A stretch of 64,000 bases of DNA. Origin: Planotetraspora silvatica (GTDB taxonomy: Bacteria > Actinomycetota > Actinomycetes > Streptosporangiales > Streptosporangiaceae). The notes beneath the pieces are model-generated. The model saw nothing but the letters and a program-made list of their open reading frames with translations. It was not told where the DNA came from and searched no databases. Below are positions 6,649 to 16,111 of the stretch, one piece after another (positions within the stretch are counted from its first letter, which is position 1; every line of letters begins with the position of its first letter). The stretch covers positions 409,554-473,553 of the forward strand of contig NZ_BOOQ01000003.1 in the NCBI RefSeq assembly GCF_016863315.1. The letters are read 5' to 3'. The position numbers were made by a program, and so were the translations under genes.

Positions 6649-9600
6649 TCAGGCGGATTCGGGCTCGGGTTCCCTGTCTGGTTTCATCTCCGGCTGCGGC
6701 TCTTGTTCCGCATCGGTCGCGGCCTCGGCGATCGGCTGGAGCATCATGCCGACGACCGCCGCCGCCGCTGCGCTTCCGAGACCGATGGACCAGGCCAGGG
6801 GGCCGAGCGGACGGCAGCCGAAGAACCTGCTGACACCGGGAACGGTGACGATCGTCCACAGGACGGCGAGAGAGATCACGGCGGCCAGCAGGACCACCTT
6901 GTCCCTCCAGCCGCTGGTCAGGGTCTGCATCAGCTGCGCCGAGACGAGCGCCACCAGCCCGATCGTGTCCGCCCTTCCCCGTGTGCCGGTCACACGTCCC
7001 AGCATCCACGCGGCCGTCGCGGCCGTCGCCGTGACGGCGGCCCTCAGATAGATGTCCCTGGTCAGTGAGGCTCCGAGCGACGCCTCCGGTCCTTCGGCCA
7101 GCAGCTTCTCCGGGTCGGTGGCCGCGGGCGGCCGGGCCGCCACCGCCATGGCCGGCACCATGTCGGTGAGCAGGTTGACCAGCAGGAGCTGACGGGCGTT
7201 GAGCGCGCTTTTGCCGGCGAGGACGTCTGAGCCCACCGTGAAGACGATCTCCCCGATGTTCCCGCCCAGCAGGATGCTCAACGCGTCCCTCACCGAGGCC
7301 CACATCGCGCGGCCCTCGACGATCGCGTCGACGATCGTCTCGATGCGGTCGTCGGTGACCACGAGGTCGGCGGCGCCGCGGGCGGCGGGAGTGGCGCGCG
7401 TCCCCAGCGCGATGCCCACGTCGGCCATGCGGATGGCGGGGGCGTCGTTGGCGCCGTCGCCGGTGACGGCGACGACCTCTCCGGCCCGGCGCAGGCAGGT
7501 GACGATCCGCGCCTTGTGGGCCGGGGTCGCCCGGGCGAACACCGCCACCTCGGGGAGCGCCTTCGTCAGCGTGTCGTCGTCCATCTCGTCGAGTTCGGGG
7601 CCGGCCATCACGCGCCCACCGTTGACCGCGCCGAGCTCGGCGGCGATGGCCTCCGCGGTGCTGGGATGGTCTCCGGTCACCATGACGATCCGTACGCCGG
7701 CGCGTCTGAGCCGGCGGACGCTCTCCGCGGCGGTCGGCCGCACCGGATCGGCGAGACCGAGGAAGCCCAGGAAGCAGAGGTCGTCGATGCGTGACTCGTC
7801 GAGGTCACTGCGGTCGGAGGCGGGCCGCTGGGCGACGGCGAGGACGCGGTACCCCTGGTGCGCGAGCCTGTCGACCTCGCGTTCCAGCTCCCGCTGCGCG
7901 GCCTCGTCACACGGCACCTGTCGTGTCCCGTCGAGCATCGTGGTGCAGTGGGTGAGCACGATCTCAGGTGCTCCCTTGACGCTGAGCAGGTGTCCCGATT
8001 CCGTGAGACCGAGCACGGCGTGGTAGCCGCGTCCAGGCTCGAAGGGCAGCTCGTCGACGCGCTTCCACGTGTTCAGCCCCTCTTCCGGGGTCACACCCAT
8101 CCGCTCGGCGCCGTCCACGACCGCTCGGTCGGTGGGGTGGGCGATGACCCGGCCGCCACCTGACTTGGGACTGGCGCGCACCGCGGCGGCGACGATCCGC
8201 TTCAGTGCCGGATTCGGAGCGTCGGCAGGGCCGCCCTCCCGGCCGTCGGACACGTGGCGCAGGCTGATGTGCCCCTCCGTCAACGTCCCGGTCTTGTCGA
8301 AGCACAACACGTTCACCCGGCCGAGCGCCTCGATCGTGGACGGATTGCGCACCAGCGCGGCCCGCTTCGACAGTCGCCGGGCCGCGGCGAGCTCCGCGAC
8401 GGTGGCCACGAAGGGGAGACCTTCGGGCACCGCCGCCACGGTGAGGCTCACCGCCGGCGTGAGTGCGGAGGCCAGGGGACGTCCCCGGAACAGGTCGATG
8501 ACCAGCAGCAGGAACCCGGACGCGATCGACACGGGGAGGATTCGGCGGCTCAGTTCGCGCAGCCGCAGTTCGACGCCGGTCGCCGGGCTGGGTGCGCCCG
8601 CGAGCATCGCGCTGCGCCCCGACTCCGTCATCTCGCCCGTGGCGACGATCACGGCACTGCCGCTGCCCGCCGCGATCGTCGTGCCCTGGTACACCATCGA
8701 GTTCCGGTCGGCGACCGCGGTGGCGACCGTGGGCGCCGCCGTCTTGGTGACCAGCTGCGACTCGCCGGTGAGGGTCGACTCGTCGACCTCGAGGCCGACC
8801 GCCTTGATCACGCGCCCGTCGGCCGGTACGGCGTCGCCGGCGCGCAACTCGATCACGTCGCCGGGGGCCAGGTCCTCCATGGCCGCCTCCACCGTCCCCT
8901 CGGGGCGGCGGAGCCGTACACGAATGGCGGTGGCCTCGGTGAGCCGGTTCAGTGCGCGGTCGGCCCTGGACCGCTGGACGCCCCCGAGGAGGGCGTTGAT
9001 CATCATGACGCTGCCGATCAGCATGGCGTCGAGGACCGATCCGATCAGGGCGGAGATGCCCGCCCCCGCCGCCAGGGCAGGGGTCAGCGGGTTCGCCAGC
9101 TCCTCGAACGTCGTGCGCACCAGTGACGGCGGACCCTCGGGCTCCCCGCCGTCTCCCGTGGCGACCCGGCGCTGTACGGCTTCCGCCTCGGCGATCCCGT
9201 GCGTGGACGAACGCAGCCGTGACAGGACGTCTCGCGCGGACATGGCGTGCCAGGGAGTGCTGTCGGCGCGCAGCGGGGCGGGGACGCGGCCGGCGCTCTG
9301 CCCTGACCACTCACCGAGGGCGAAGGCCACGGCCGATACGCCGGCGCTCACGAACTGCGCCCGGTTCAGCGCCGTAGGCTCGGGGCCCGCGATGGAGAGC
9401 AGACTGCCGACCACGCCCGCCGCCGCGCCGAGGCGCACGCCGTTCCTGCTCACGTTCACCGCTCGGGGCAGGCAGCTCAGCAGCAGATGGACGCCCGCGG
9501 TGTCGCCCACCACGTCCGCGTCCCACGGCACGGGGCCCGAGGCGTCCATGACGCCGAGGCCGATGTCGGCCTGGGCCAGCGCCCGGCGGGCGCCGCGCGA

Positions 9601-11055
9601 CACCACGACGACGCAGTGGCCCTCGCTCTGCAGTTCGTAGACGGTCTCCGCGAGCTCGGCGCCGCCGGGGACCAGCCGTTCGATGCCGAGCCGCTGAGCG
9701 AGACCCTCGTCTCCACCCGCGAGCATCACGGTCGTCGCGGCGGCCTTGGCGGCGGCGACGACGGCCTCCGCCATCGGGTCGGCCTGCTGGGTCAGCCCCG
9801 CGACCGCTATCAGACGGCCATCCCTGGTCACGCCGACGGGCCGCAGTCCCCGCTCCCGCCACGCGTGAGCTTCGGCCGGGAGGTGCGCGTCCAGGTCCTT
9901 CAGTGGTTTCACCACCACGCCGTCGCCGGACCTGGTGCGGGTCGGGTCGGTGAAGTCGATCAGGGCGTACAGCCGCGCGTACAGGTCGCCGGTGTCCGTG
10001 CCGTTGCCGACGGGCACGAGCCGGTCGATCGTCCACGAACCGGTGGTCAGATGGTCGGCGTCCAGGATGACCGTGTCGACGCGGTCCATGTGGCGCAGGG
10101 AGGGGGCGTCCAGGACGACCATGTCACGCCGTCCGAGAGCGCGGCCGATCGCGCCGGAGAAGGTGTCACGGGTGAGGCCTGCGATCTCGGGGGTGGCCGA
10201 TATCAGGACGGACAGCGCCCGATCGCCGCTGCCCGTGAGCAGCCGGGTGACCGTGTACGCGCCGGCGGTCGCCGGGCTGGCGAGGTCGGCGTAACGCTCG
10301 ACCGGGCCATGCGGCAGTGGGCAGGGCCGCTCCCGGTGGGGGGTCCTGATGTGCCGGTAGGCCCCGGGCTCCCGGACGAGCCTCTCTTCGAGCTGCTCCC
10401 ACGCGCGCCGGCCGGCAAGGGACTCCACATAGTGGCCGGCGGACACCATCGACTGGACGAGCAGTCCGAGCGGCCGCAACGACATCGTCTGCGTGATCAG
10501 CGTCGCCGTGGTGAACATCGCGGTCGTGGCACGGCGGCCCAGGCGACGCTCCAGCTGCTCGCGCAGGATCGGGGTGGAGTTCGCCAGGTGCAGCACCGAA
10601 GGGACGAGGAGGGACAGCTGCGGCAGCCGGGCGACCCTGCCCGCGAGCACCATCCCGATTCCGCCGACGCCGGCGGCCAGGCGGATCGTGGAGCGGAGGT
10701 GCTCCTCGCCCAGCCGGGTCGGCGCGTGGGGTGAGCGGGCCTCCTGGTCGTCGAGCTCCGCCGCGATCGTGAGCAGCTCGTCCTCGTCGACCTTCTTCGA
10801 GTCGCATCCCACGAAGACGCACCCGAGCCGCCCGTTCACCTCCGCCCTCTCCACGTGGGGGAGCGCACACAGCCGCCTCTCCAGGCGCCTGGCCGCGCGT
10901 TCGGTGCCGTGGGCGCCGATGCCGTGCAGGTCGATCCGCAGGCCGCCGGGACAGGGCCGGATCTGGCGAGGGGGCGGCAGGACGTCCTTGAGGGGGTCGG
11001 GCAACACGCCACGCAGCAGTGCGGCCGACGTCGTGAGCACGCGGGTCAGCAACAT
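6649..11055 (-). CDS. Giant cation-transporting P-type ATPase, CtpI-like
   Basis: A 1468-residue membrane pump, far longer than ordinary P-type ATPases (about 700-900). The N-terminal half has a metal-binding-like fold (LRIDLHGIGAHGTERAARRLERRL) and a degenerate HAD-like region. The C-terminal half is complete: TLTGES (about 760), PEGLP in the membrane (about 874), phosphorylated Asp in DKTGTLTEG (about 919) and GDGANDAP hinge (about 1198), then the last helices. PEGLP points to the P2 (Ca/Mg-type) class rather than heavy-metal CPx pumps. The architecture matches mycobacterial CtpI, whose substrate is not established. Monocistronic. Confidence 0.9.
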   Translation of the reverse strand: MLLTRVLTTSAALLRGVLPDPLKDVLPPPRQIRPCPGGLRIDLHGIGAHGTERAARRLERRLCALPHVERAEVNGRLGCVFVGCDSKKVDEDELLTIAAELDDQEARSPHAPTRLGEEHLRSTIRLAAGVGGIGMVLAGRVARLPQLSLLVPSVLHLANSTPILREQLERRLGRRATTAMFTTATLITQTMSLRPLGLLVQSMVSAGHYVESLAGRRAWEQLEERLVREPGAYRHIRTPHRERPCPLPHGPVERYADLASPATAGAYTVTRLLTGSGDRALSVLISATPEIAGLTRDTFSGAIGRALGRRDMVVLDAPSLRHMDRVDTVILDADHLTTGSWTIDRLVPVGNGTDTGDLYARLYALIDFTDPTRTRSGDGVVVKPLKDLDAHLPAEAHAWRERGLRPVGVTRDGRLIAVAGLTQQADPMAEAVVAAAKAAATTVMLAGGDEGLAQRLGIERLVPGGAELAETVYELQSEGHCVVVVSRGARRALAQADIGLGVMDASGPVPWDADVVGDTAGVHLLLSCLPRAVNVSRNGVRLGAAAGVVGSLLSIAGPEPTALNRAQFVSAGVSAVAFALGEWSGQSAGRVPAPLRADSTPWHAMSARDVLSRLRSSTHGIAEAEAVQRRVATGDGGEPEGPPSLVRTTFEELANPLTPALAAGAGISALIGSVLDAMLIGSVMMINALLGGVQRSRADRALNRLTEATAIRVRLRRPEGTVEAAMEDLAPGDVIELRAGDAVPADGRVIKAVGLEVDESTLTGESQLVTKTAAPTVATAVADRNSMVYQGTTIAAGSGSAVIVATGEMTESGRSAMLAGAPSPATGVELRLRELSRRILPVSIASGFLLLVIDLFRGRPLASALTPAVSLTVAAVPEGLPFVATVAELAAARRLSKRAALVRNPSTIEALGRVNVLCFDKTGTLTEGHISLRHVSDGREGGPADAPNPALKRIVAAAVRASPKSGGGRVIAHPTDRAVVDGAERMGVTPEEGLNTWKRVDELPFEPGRGYHAVLGLTESGHLLSVKGAPEIVLTHCTTMLDGTRQVPCDEAAQRELEREVDRLAHQGYRVLAVAQRPASDRSDLDESRIDDLCFLGFLGLADPVRPTAAESVRRLRRAGVRIVMVTGDHPSTAEAIAAELGAVNGGRVMAGPELDEMDDDTLTKALPEVAVFARATPAHKARIVTCLRRAGEVVAVTGDGANDAPAIRMADVGIALGTRATPAARGAADLVVTDDRIETIVDAIVEGRAMWASVRDALSILLGGNIGEIVFTVGSDVLAGKSALNARQLLLVNLLTDMVPAMAVAARPPAATDPEKLLAEGPEASLGASLTRDIYLRAAVTATAATAAWMLGRVTGTRGRADTIGLVALVSAQLMQTLTSGWRDKVVLLAAVISLAVLWTIVTVPGVSRFFGCRPLGPLAWSIGLGSAAAAAVVGMMLQPIAEAATDAEQEPQPEMKPDREPEPESA

Positions 11056-11116
11056 CCGCCCGCCCGCATGTCAGTCATGACCCCTCCTGGCGCGAACCGG
11101 GGGGTCCGAAATGAAA

Positions 11117-11135
11117 TCCGCCCGAACAGGGCGGA
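11117..11135. terminator. GC-rich hairpin between STAS gene and P-type ATPase gene
   Basis: Arms TCCGCCC and GGGCGGA flank a 5-nt loop. It lies between two same-strand genes and could end the STAS transcript or structure the ATPase leader; no U-tract. Confidence 0.35.
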
Positions 11136-11265
11136 CTTGTGTGACGTGTGTGTTCAGGCAGGCGGCCGTGAGGCCGTCCCTCCTACCTTTCCTCCATCGG
11201 CCGCGGTGGAAACTCGCACCGGTCCAGAAAACGGGCAGACGGGCGAGTCCTGGGCGGAGGATCGC

Positions 11266-11601
11266 CTAGGTGATCGCGAAGGTGGGCCAGTCGAGCAGTT
11301 CGAGGACGCGCTCCAGCCCCGGCTGGACGTTGCGCAGCCGTACCGGATGGTCGACCGGGTCGTCGGACAGCAGGGTGAGGGTGCGCAGGCCGTAGAGGTC
11401 GATGAACTCCAGGTCGCCGACGTCGCAGGTCGGGGCCTGCTTTCCGCCGTACAGGAGCAGCAGGGCCTTGATCGCGGCGTCGCTGTTCGTCACGTCGATC
11501 TGGCCGCTGAGCCGGATGTGGCCGCGGCCCGAGCACCGGATGCTGAGCTGCGCGTCGGTGTAGAGGACGTCCGGCGACAGGCGTCCATCGACCTTCGTCA
11601 T
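11266..11601 (-). CDS. STAS-domain protein, anti-sigma-factor antagonist-like
   Basis: A 111-residue single STAS domain. Visible features are GHIRLSGQIDVTNSDAAIKALLLLYGG in the first half and CDVGDLEFIDLYGLRTLTLL where the phosphorylatable Ser/Thr of SpoIIAA-type proteins would lie. Here that position reads FIDLYGL, lacking the usual D-S/T-S/T-G, so partner switching by phosphorylation is uncertain. No kinase or sigma gene is adjacent. ATG 11601 lacks a strong ribosome site. Confidence 0.75.
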   Translation of the reverse strand: MTKVDGRLSPDVLYTDAQLSIRCSGRGHIRLSGQIDVTNSDAAIKALLLLYGGKQAPTCDVGDLEFIDLYGLRTLTLLSDDPVDHPVRLRNVQPGLERVLELLDWPTFAIT

Positions 11602-11707
11602 CGGGAAGCGCCGCCTTCCTCTGGTGGGGCGGGACCATTTCGAGCATCATCGCCCGTGACGACGCCTGTCAACCGATGCGCGCAACGATCTCCCTTGCGG
11701 GGGTGCG

Positions 11708-12565
11708 TCACGCCTTGCGGGCGACCCCTCCCACGAAGGTGTGGTAGGTGATGCCCTGTTCGGGAATGACGTCCGGTTCCGGCTGCCATTCCGCGAGCGG
11801 CACGAGCCCCGGGTAAAGGAGCTCCAGGTCGCCGAAATAGGACACGATCTCGTCGTGGGTGCGCCACCGCCCGGTGCCGAGGTTCTCGTTGAACAACCTC
11901 TCGGCCGAGGCGGCCTGGGCGGACACCTCGGGATGTGCGGCGCCCGGATTGTGGAAGTGCGAGATGGCGAGGTAGCTGCCCGGGGCCAGCACGTCACGGT
12001 AGCGCCCGGCCGTCCCCTCCGGGTCCTCGTCGTCGTTCAGGTGATGCAGGATCGCGAAGAGCAGCAGGCCCACCGGCCGGCTGAAGTCGATGAGCCTGGT
12101 GACCTCCGGGTGGCCCAGGATCGACTCCGGGTCGCGGATGTCGGCTTCGATGACCGTGGTGCGATCGTCCTTGGCCAGGATCGCCCGGCCGTGGGCCAGC
12201 ACGATCGGGTCGATGTCGACGTAGACCGTGCGCGCGTCGGGGGCGAACTCCTGGGCGATCTCGTGCACGTTGCCCTGGGTCGGCAGGCCCGAGCCGATGT
12301 CGAGGAACTGCCGGACGCCGGTGTCCCGCGCGAGATGGCGGACCACGCGCTTCAGGAAGTCACGGTTGGCCCGGGCGGCGGCCGGCGCGTCGGGGGCGAT
12401 CCGCAATGCCATCTCGGCCACCTGGCGGTCGACGGCGAAGTTGTCCTTGCCTCCGAGCATGACGTCGTAGACCCGCGAGATGCTCGGTTTCGTCGTGTCC
12501 ACAGGGGATCGCGCGTTGTCGCTCGGAGTAGCGGTGGACGTCACATCGTGATCTCTGTCCGGCAC
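11708..12565 (-). CDS. SAM-dependent methyltransferase, DUF574 (Methyltransf_19) family
   Basis: A 285-residue cytoplasmic protein of a family greatly expanded in Streptomyces and relatives. Hallmarks are KPSISRVYDVMLGGKDNFAVDR at the N-terminus, the SAM-binding FLDIGSGLPTQGNVHEIAQ, the acidic strand VYVDIDPIVLAHGRAIL, and the terminal YHTFVGGVARK. Targets are unknown for most members. The start is GTG 12565; GTG 12544 is possible. It sits alone between the STAS and VOC genes. Confidence 0.9.
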   Translation of the reverse strand: MPDRDHDVTSTATPSDNARSPVDTTKPSISRVYDVMLGGKDNFAVDRQVAEMALRIAPDAPAAARANRDFLKRVVRHLARDTGVRQFLDIGSGLPTQGNVHEIAQEFAPDARTVYVDIDPIVLAHGRAILAKDDRTTVIEADIRDPESILGHPEVTRLIDFSRPVGLLLFAILHHLNDDEDPEGTAGRYRDVLAPGSYLAISHFHNPGAAHPEVSAQAASAERLFNENLGTGRWRTHDEIVSYFGDLELLYPGLVPLAEWQPEPDVIPEQGITYHTFVGGVARKA

Positions 12566-12665
12566 GGGCCCATCCCTGATCGCTTCGCGGCGCGCTGGTC
12601 GAGATCACGATAATTGTGATCTTGTCCGCTGGGAACCGTTTTACAGTTAGAAGGGCGCTCCTGCG

Positions 12666-13169
12666 CTAAATGGATACGCCGACGCCGCCGCGGGTCTGCG
12701 ATCCGTACCGCTCCAGCTCCTTCGGGATGTCGAGCGGCCTGATGTGGGAGCGGCCGGCGAGGGTCTCCTCGTCGAGCAGGGCGGCGGGGACGAGCCAGGA
12801 CACCTCGAACTCGATCCCGTCGGGGTCCTTGGCGTACAGGGCCTTGGTGGTGGAGTGGTCGGAGGCCCCGGCCAGCGAGCCTATCTCCGCGAGCTTCACC
12901 GAGACGCGCTCGAGTTCGGCGAGCGTGTCCACCTCCCACGCGAGGTGGTAGAGCCCCACCGTGGAACGTCCCGCCGCGGACGGCCCCGCCTGCGCGCCGA
13001 TCTGGAAGAGGCCGAGGTCGTGATCGTTCGTCGATCCGGAGGCCTGCAGGAACGCCGCTCCCGGGAACGAGTTGACCACGCGGAAGCCGAGCGCCTCCTG
13101 GTAGAAGGCGACACTGCGCGACACGTCGCGGACGTACAACACCGCGTGGTTGAGACGTTGGATCGGCAT
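12666..13169 (-). CDS. VOC-family protein, catechol 2,3-dioxygenase-like
   Basis: About 167 residues. Opens with LNHAVLYVRDVSRSVAFYQEALGF, the first VOC half with a possible metal-binding His; the second half has TVGLYHLAWEVDTL with a second His and ALYAKDPDGIEFEVSWLVP with the third (Glu) ligand. This is the metal-binding pattern of extradiol dioxygenase/glyoxalase-type proteins. ATG 13169 is chosen because CGAGGAGGGGTC precedes it. Substrate cannot be told from sequence. Confidence 0.85.
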   Translation of the reverse strand: MPIQRLNHAVLYVRDVSRSVAFYQEALGFRVVNSFPGAAFLQASGSTNDHDLGLFQIGAQAGPSAAGRSTVGLYHLAWEVDTLAELERVSVKLAEIGSLAGASDHSTTKALYAKDPDGIEFEVSWLVPAALLDEETLAGRSHIRPLDIPKELERYGSQTRGGVGVSI

Positions 13170-13287
13170 GACCCCTCCTCGCACTTGAACTCTCAACTAA
13201 TTCTACCGCGAGCGGCGTTCCCGGAAACTGTCGGGGCCAGGCCGTACGGTGACCTCCGGACGGGAGCCGACAGAGGGGGAACTCATC

Positions 13288-13500
13288 ATGGCCGCCGACA
13301 GAGTCTCGCGAGAGCGCGAAGCCAACCTGGTCCTGTTCCGGGCCGTGCACGACGTGGCTCGCCGCCATGCCGGCGAGCCGTTCCACCAGGTGGTGTCCGC
13401 GCTCGCGAGCACCCTGCCGGGCACGCCCCGCCTCGATGAGGCCGAGCTGCGCCGGATCGCGGAGGAGATCAGCGTCGGCCGCGACCCCTCGGGCCTGTGA
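13288..13500 (+). CDS. Small hypothetical protein (70 aa)
   Basis: Starts at ATG 13288 behind GAGGGGGAAC. The product is charged and helical (REREANLVLFRAVHDVARRH, then RLDEAELRRIAEEISVG). No known domain; an upstream in-frame start at 13249 lacks a ribosome site. It is divergent from the VOC gene and convergent with the ROK repressor, 25 bp away. Confidence 0.6.
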   Translation: MAADRVSREREANLVLFRAVHDVARRHAGEPFHQVVSALASTLPGTPRLDEAELRRIAEEISVGRDPSGL

Positions 13501-13525
13501 GACCGCACGGGCATCCCGGGGGTGT

Positions 13526-14788
13526 TCAGGTCTGCAGCAGGGCGGCCGGGTCGGCGATGACGCGCTGGATGACCTGACCGGCCGCGCCCAGCGCGGCGGC
13601 CTCCGTGCCTAGCCGTGACACCACGACGGGTGGCACCGCGTCGCGCATCTGGCCGAGGCGGGAGGTCAGCGTGGCGGCCACCGCCTCGCCGATCCAGGGG
13701 AAGAGGGGGCCGTAGATCCCGCCGAGCACGATGGTGTCGGGGTCGACCAGGTTGATCGCGGAGGACAGGGCGACCCCGAGCGCCCACCCGGCCCGCTCGC
13801 AGGCCGCCAGGGCGGCCGCGTCCCCGGCCTCCAGCCGCGAGACGATCCACGAGATGTCCCCGGCCGTGGTGCCGCCAGGCGTCGTCTGCGTGCCGTTTCC
13901 GGAGGCGCCGCCTCCTTGTGCGCCCGTCCGATGGGCGCCGTTCCCGTGCGGGCCCGCCCCCGGCGGGAGGCCGGTCGCGGCCGCGAGGGCGTCCTGGCTC
14001 GCGTACTGCTCGAGGCAGCCCTTGCCGCCGCATCGGCAGGCGGGGCCGTCGGGGGAGACGACCACGTGGCCCAACTCGCCCGCGAAGCCGTGCGATCCCT
14101 GGAACAGGCGGCCGCGGACGACGAGACCGGCGCCGATGCCGATCTCCCCCGAGACGTGCAGGAAGTCGGACAGGCCCGACCCGAACCACAGCTCGCCCAG
14201 CGCCGCCAGGTTCGCCTCGTTCTCGACCTGGACGGGGAAGGGCAGTTCGAGCAGCGCCGCCACGGGCACGTCCCGCCAGCCGAGGTTGGGGGCGTTGTGC
14301 ACGGTCCCGGTCCGCTGGTCCACCGGGCCGGGGACGGCGAGGACTCCGCCCACCACTCGCAACCCCATGTCCACAGCGTCATCCACAGCCTTGAGCGCCA
14401 GATCCCTGAGGAGTGCGACGACATCCCCAGGCTGTGCGAATCGGTTGTCCACAGCCTGTGTACGGCGGAGCCGTACGGTGCGGGACAGGTCGACGACGCG
14501 TACCGCGAGATAGTCGACGTTGATCTCCAGTCCGACCGAGGCCACGTGCTCGCCGCTGACGCGGACCACCACGCCGGGCCGGCCGCGCTCGCCGTCACGC
14601 ACGGCGCCGGTCTCGACCACCAGTCCGGCCTCGATCAGGTCGGCCACCAGCTTGGACACCGTCGTCTTGGTCAGTCCGGTGATCTCGGCCAATGCGGCGC
14701 GCGTCAGCGAACCCCTGGCGTTCACCTCTCCGAGGACGAGTGCCAGGTTCCGCGCGCGCATCGCGTCATGCCGTACGGCCTGTGCCAT
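13526..14788 (-). CDS. xylR: ROK-family repressor, XylR type
   Basis: About 420 residues. N-terminal winged HTH (about 15-65, [29 protein letters not shown]) followed by a ROK sugar-sensing domain: the VPGPVD loop, the GELGHVVV segment with a zinc-site histidine, and the [14 protein letters not shown] zinc motif. A glycine/threonine-rich insertion after LPPGAGP (roughly 30 residues) is absent from most relatives. It is divergent from xylA with a palindrome between, which with established XylR biology supports xylose-responsive repression of xylAB. ATG 14788 has GGAGG at good spacing; GTG 14791 is just upstream. Confidence 0.9.
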   Translation of the reverse strand: MAQAVRHDAMRARNLALVLGEVNARGSLTRAALAEITGLTKTTVSKLVADLIEAGLVVETGAVRDGERGRPGVVVRVSGEHVASVGLEINVDYLAVRVVDLSRTVRLRRTQAVDNRFAQPGDVVALLRDLALKAVDDAVDMGLRVVGGVLAVPGPVDQRTGTVHNAPNLGWRDVPVAALLELPFPVQVENEANLAALGELWFGSGLSDFLHVSGEIGIGAGLVVRGRLFQGSHGFAGELGHVVVSPDGPACRCGGKGCLEQYASQDALAAATGLPPGAGPHGNGAHRTGAQGGGASGNGTQTTPGGTTAGDISWIVSRLEAGDAAALAACERAGWALGVALSSAINLVDPDTIVLGGIYGPLFPWIGEAVAATLTSRLGQMRDAVPPVVVSRLGTEAAALGAAGQVIQRVIADPAALLQT

Positions 14789-14860
14789 CACACCCTCCGG
14801 GGCCGGGAATTGAAATCGTAGACATGACCCACTTGACCTGCCGCACGCGGAGTCCGATAT

Positions 14861-14881
14861 TTAGTCCACAACGTAGACTAA
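14861..14881. promoter_or_regulatory. XylR-type operator in the xylR-xylA intergenic region
   Basis: Arms TTAGTC and GACTAA form a perfect inverted repeat with a 9-bp spacer; two further inner pairs (AC/GT) also match. It ends 14 bp before the xylA ATG. Half-sites of this type are known for ROK/XylR repressors. Confidence 0.7.
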
Positions 14882-14895
14882 TTCAGGAGGCGAAC

Positions 14896-16041
14896 ATGTA
14901 CACCCCCACTCCCGAGGACAAGTTCACATTCGGGCTGTGGACAGTGGGCTGGCAGGCGCGCGACCCCTTCGGCGACGCGACCAGGGCGCCGCTGGACCCG
15001 GTCGAGAGCGTTCACCGGCTTGCTGAGCTGGGCGCCTACGGCGTGACGTTCCACGACGACGACCTGCTCGCGGTCGAGCCGGACCGGGCCAAGGCCATCG
15101 AGAGCTTCAAGAAGGCTCTCGCGGAGACCGGGCTCAAGGTGCCGATGGCGACCACGAACCTGTTCACCCACCCGGTGTTCAAGGACGGCGGCTTCACGAG
15201 CAACGACCGCGACGTACGCCGTTACGCGCTGCGTAAGGTCATGCGCAACGTCGACCTCGCCGCCGAGTTGGGTGCCACGACCTACGTGTGCTGGGGTGGC
15301 CGCGAGGGTGCGGAGTCGGACGCCGCCAAGGACGTCAGGGCCGCCCTGGACAGGTACAAGGAGAGCCTCGACATCCTGTGCCAGTACGTGATCGACAAGG
15401 GCTATGACATCCGCTTCGCGCTCGAGCCCAAGCCGAACGAGCCGCGGGGCGACATCCTGCTCCCGACCATCGGGCACGCCCTCGGCCTCATCAGCATGCT
15501 CGAGCACCCCGAGATGGTGGGCCTCAACCCCGAGGTCGGGCACGAGCAGATGGCAGGCCTCAACTACGCGCACGGCATCGCCCAGGCGCTGTGGCAGGGC
15601 AAGCTCTTCCACCTCGACCTCAACGGCCAGCACGGCCCGAGGTACGACCAGGACCTGATCTTCGGGCACGGCGACGTGAAGAACGCGTTCTTCCTCGTCG
15701 ACCTCCTGGAGAACGGCGGCTACGAGGGCCCCAGGCACTTCGACTACAAGCCGCTGCGCACCGACGACGCCGCCGACGTCTGGGTCTCGGCCGCCGCCAA
15801 CATGCGGACGTACCTCATCCTGAAGGAGAAGTCGAAGGCCTTCCGTGCGGACCCCGAGGTCCAGGAGGCGCTCGCCGCCAGCCGGGTGACCGAGATCGCC
15901 GTGCCGACGATGGCCGAGGGCGAGACGGTGGCCGACCTGTTCAACGACGACTTCGACCTCGACGCGGCGGCCGAGCGCGGCTTCCACTTCACCCACCTGA
16001 ACCAGCTCGCCCTGGAGCACCTGTTCGGCGTGCGCGGATGA
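14896..16041 (+). CDS. xylA: Xylose isomerase
   Basis: Converts D-xylose to D-xylulose, first step of xylose use. 381 residues, normal for the actinobacterial short class. The catalytic His and Asp are in VTFHDDDL (H53, D56), metal ligands in [13 protein letters not shown] (E177, K179) and [15 protein letters not shown], and the [16 protein letters not shown] segment provides the remaining aspartates. ATG 14896 is preceded by CAGGAGGCGAAC. Operon with xylB 70 bp downstream; controlled from the 14861 operator. Confidence 0.97.
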   Translation: MYTPTPEDKFTFGLWTVGWQARDPFGDATRAPLDPVESVHRLAELGAYGVTFHDDDLLAVEPDRAKAIESFKKALAETGLKVPMATTNLFTHPVFKDGGFTSNDRDVRRYALRKVMRNVDLAAELGATTYVCWGGREGAESDAAKDVRAALDRYKESLDILCQYVIDKGYDIRFALEPKPNEPRGDILLPTIGHALGLISMLEHPEMVGLNPEVGHEQMAGLNYAHGIAQALWQGKLFHLDLNGQHGPRYDQDLIFGHGDVKNAFFLVDLLENGGYEGPRHFDYKPLRTDDAADVWVSAAANMRTYLILKEKSKAFRADPEVQEALAASRVTEIAVPTMAEGETVADLFNDDFDLDAAAERGFHFTHLNQLALEHLFGVRG

Positions 16042-16111
16042 GGCGTCCGCTCGTGGGACGTGCACCCGCACGGACGACGTGCGCGTGGACGATCGGGGCT
16101 GGAGGACGATC

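Noticed and set aside
8069..9640. Large + frames opposite the P-type ATPase
   Set aside because: Antisense shadows with low-complexity Arg/Ser/Pro composition; the minus frame carries all ATPase motifs.
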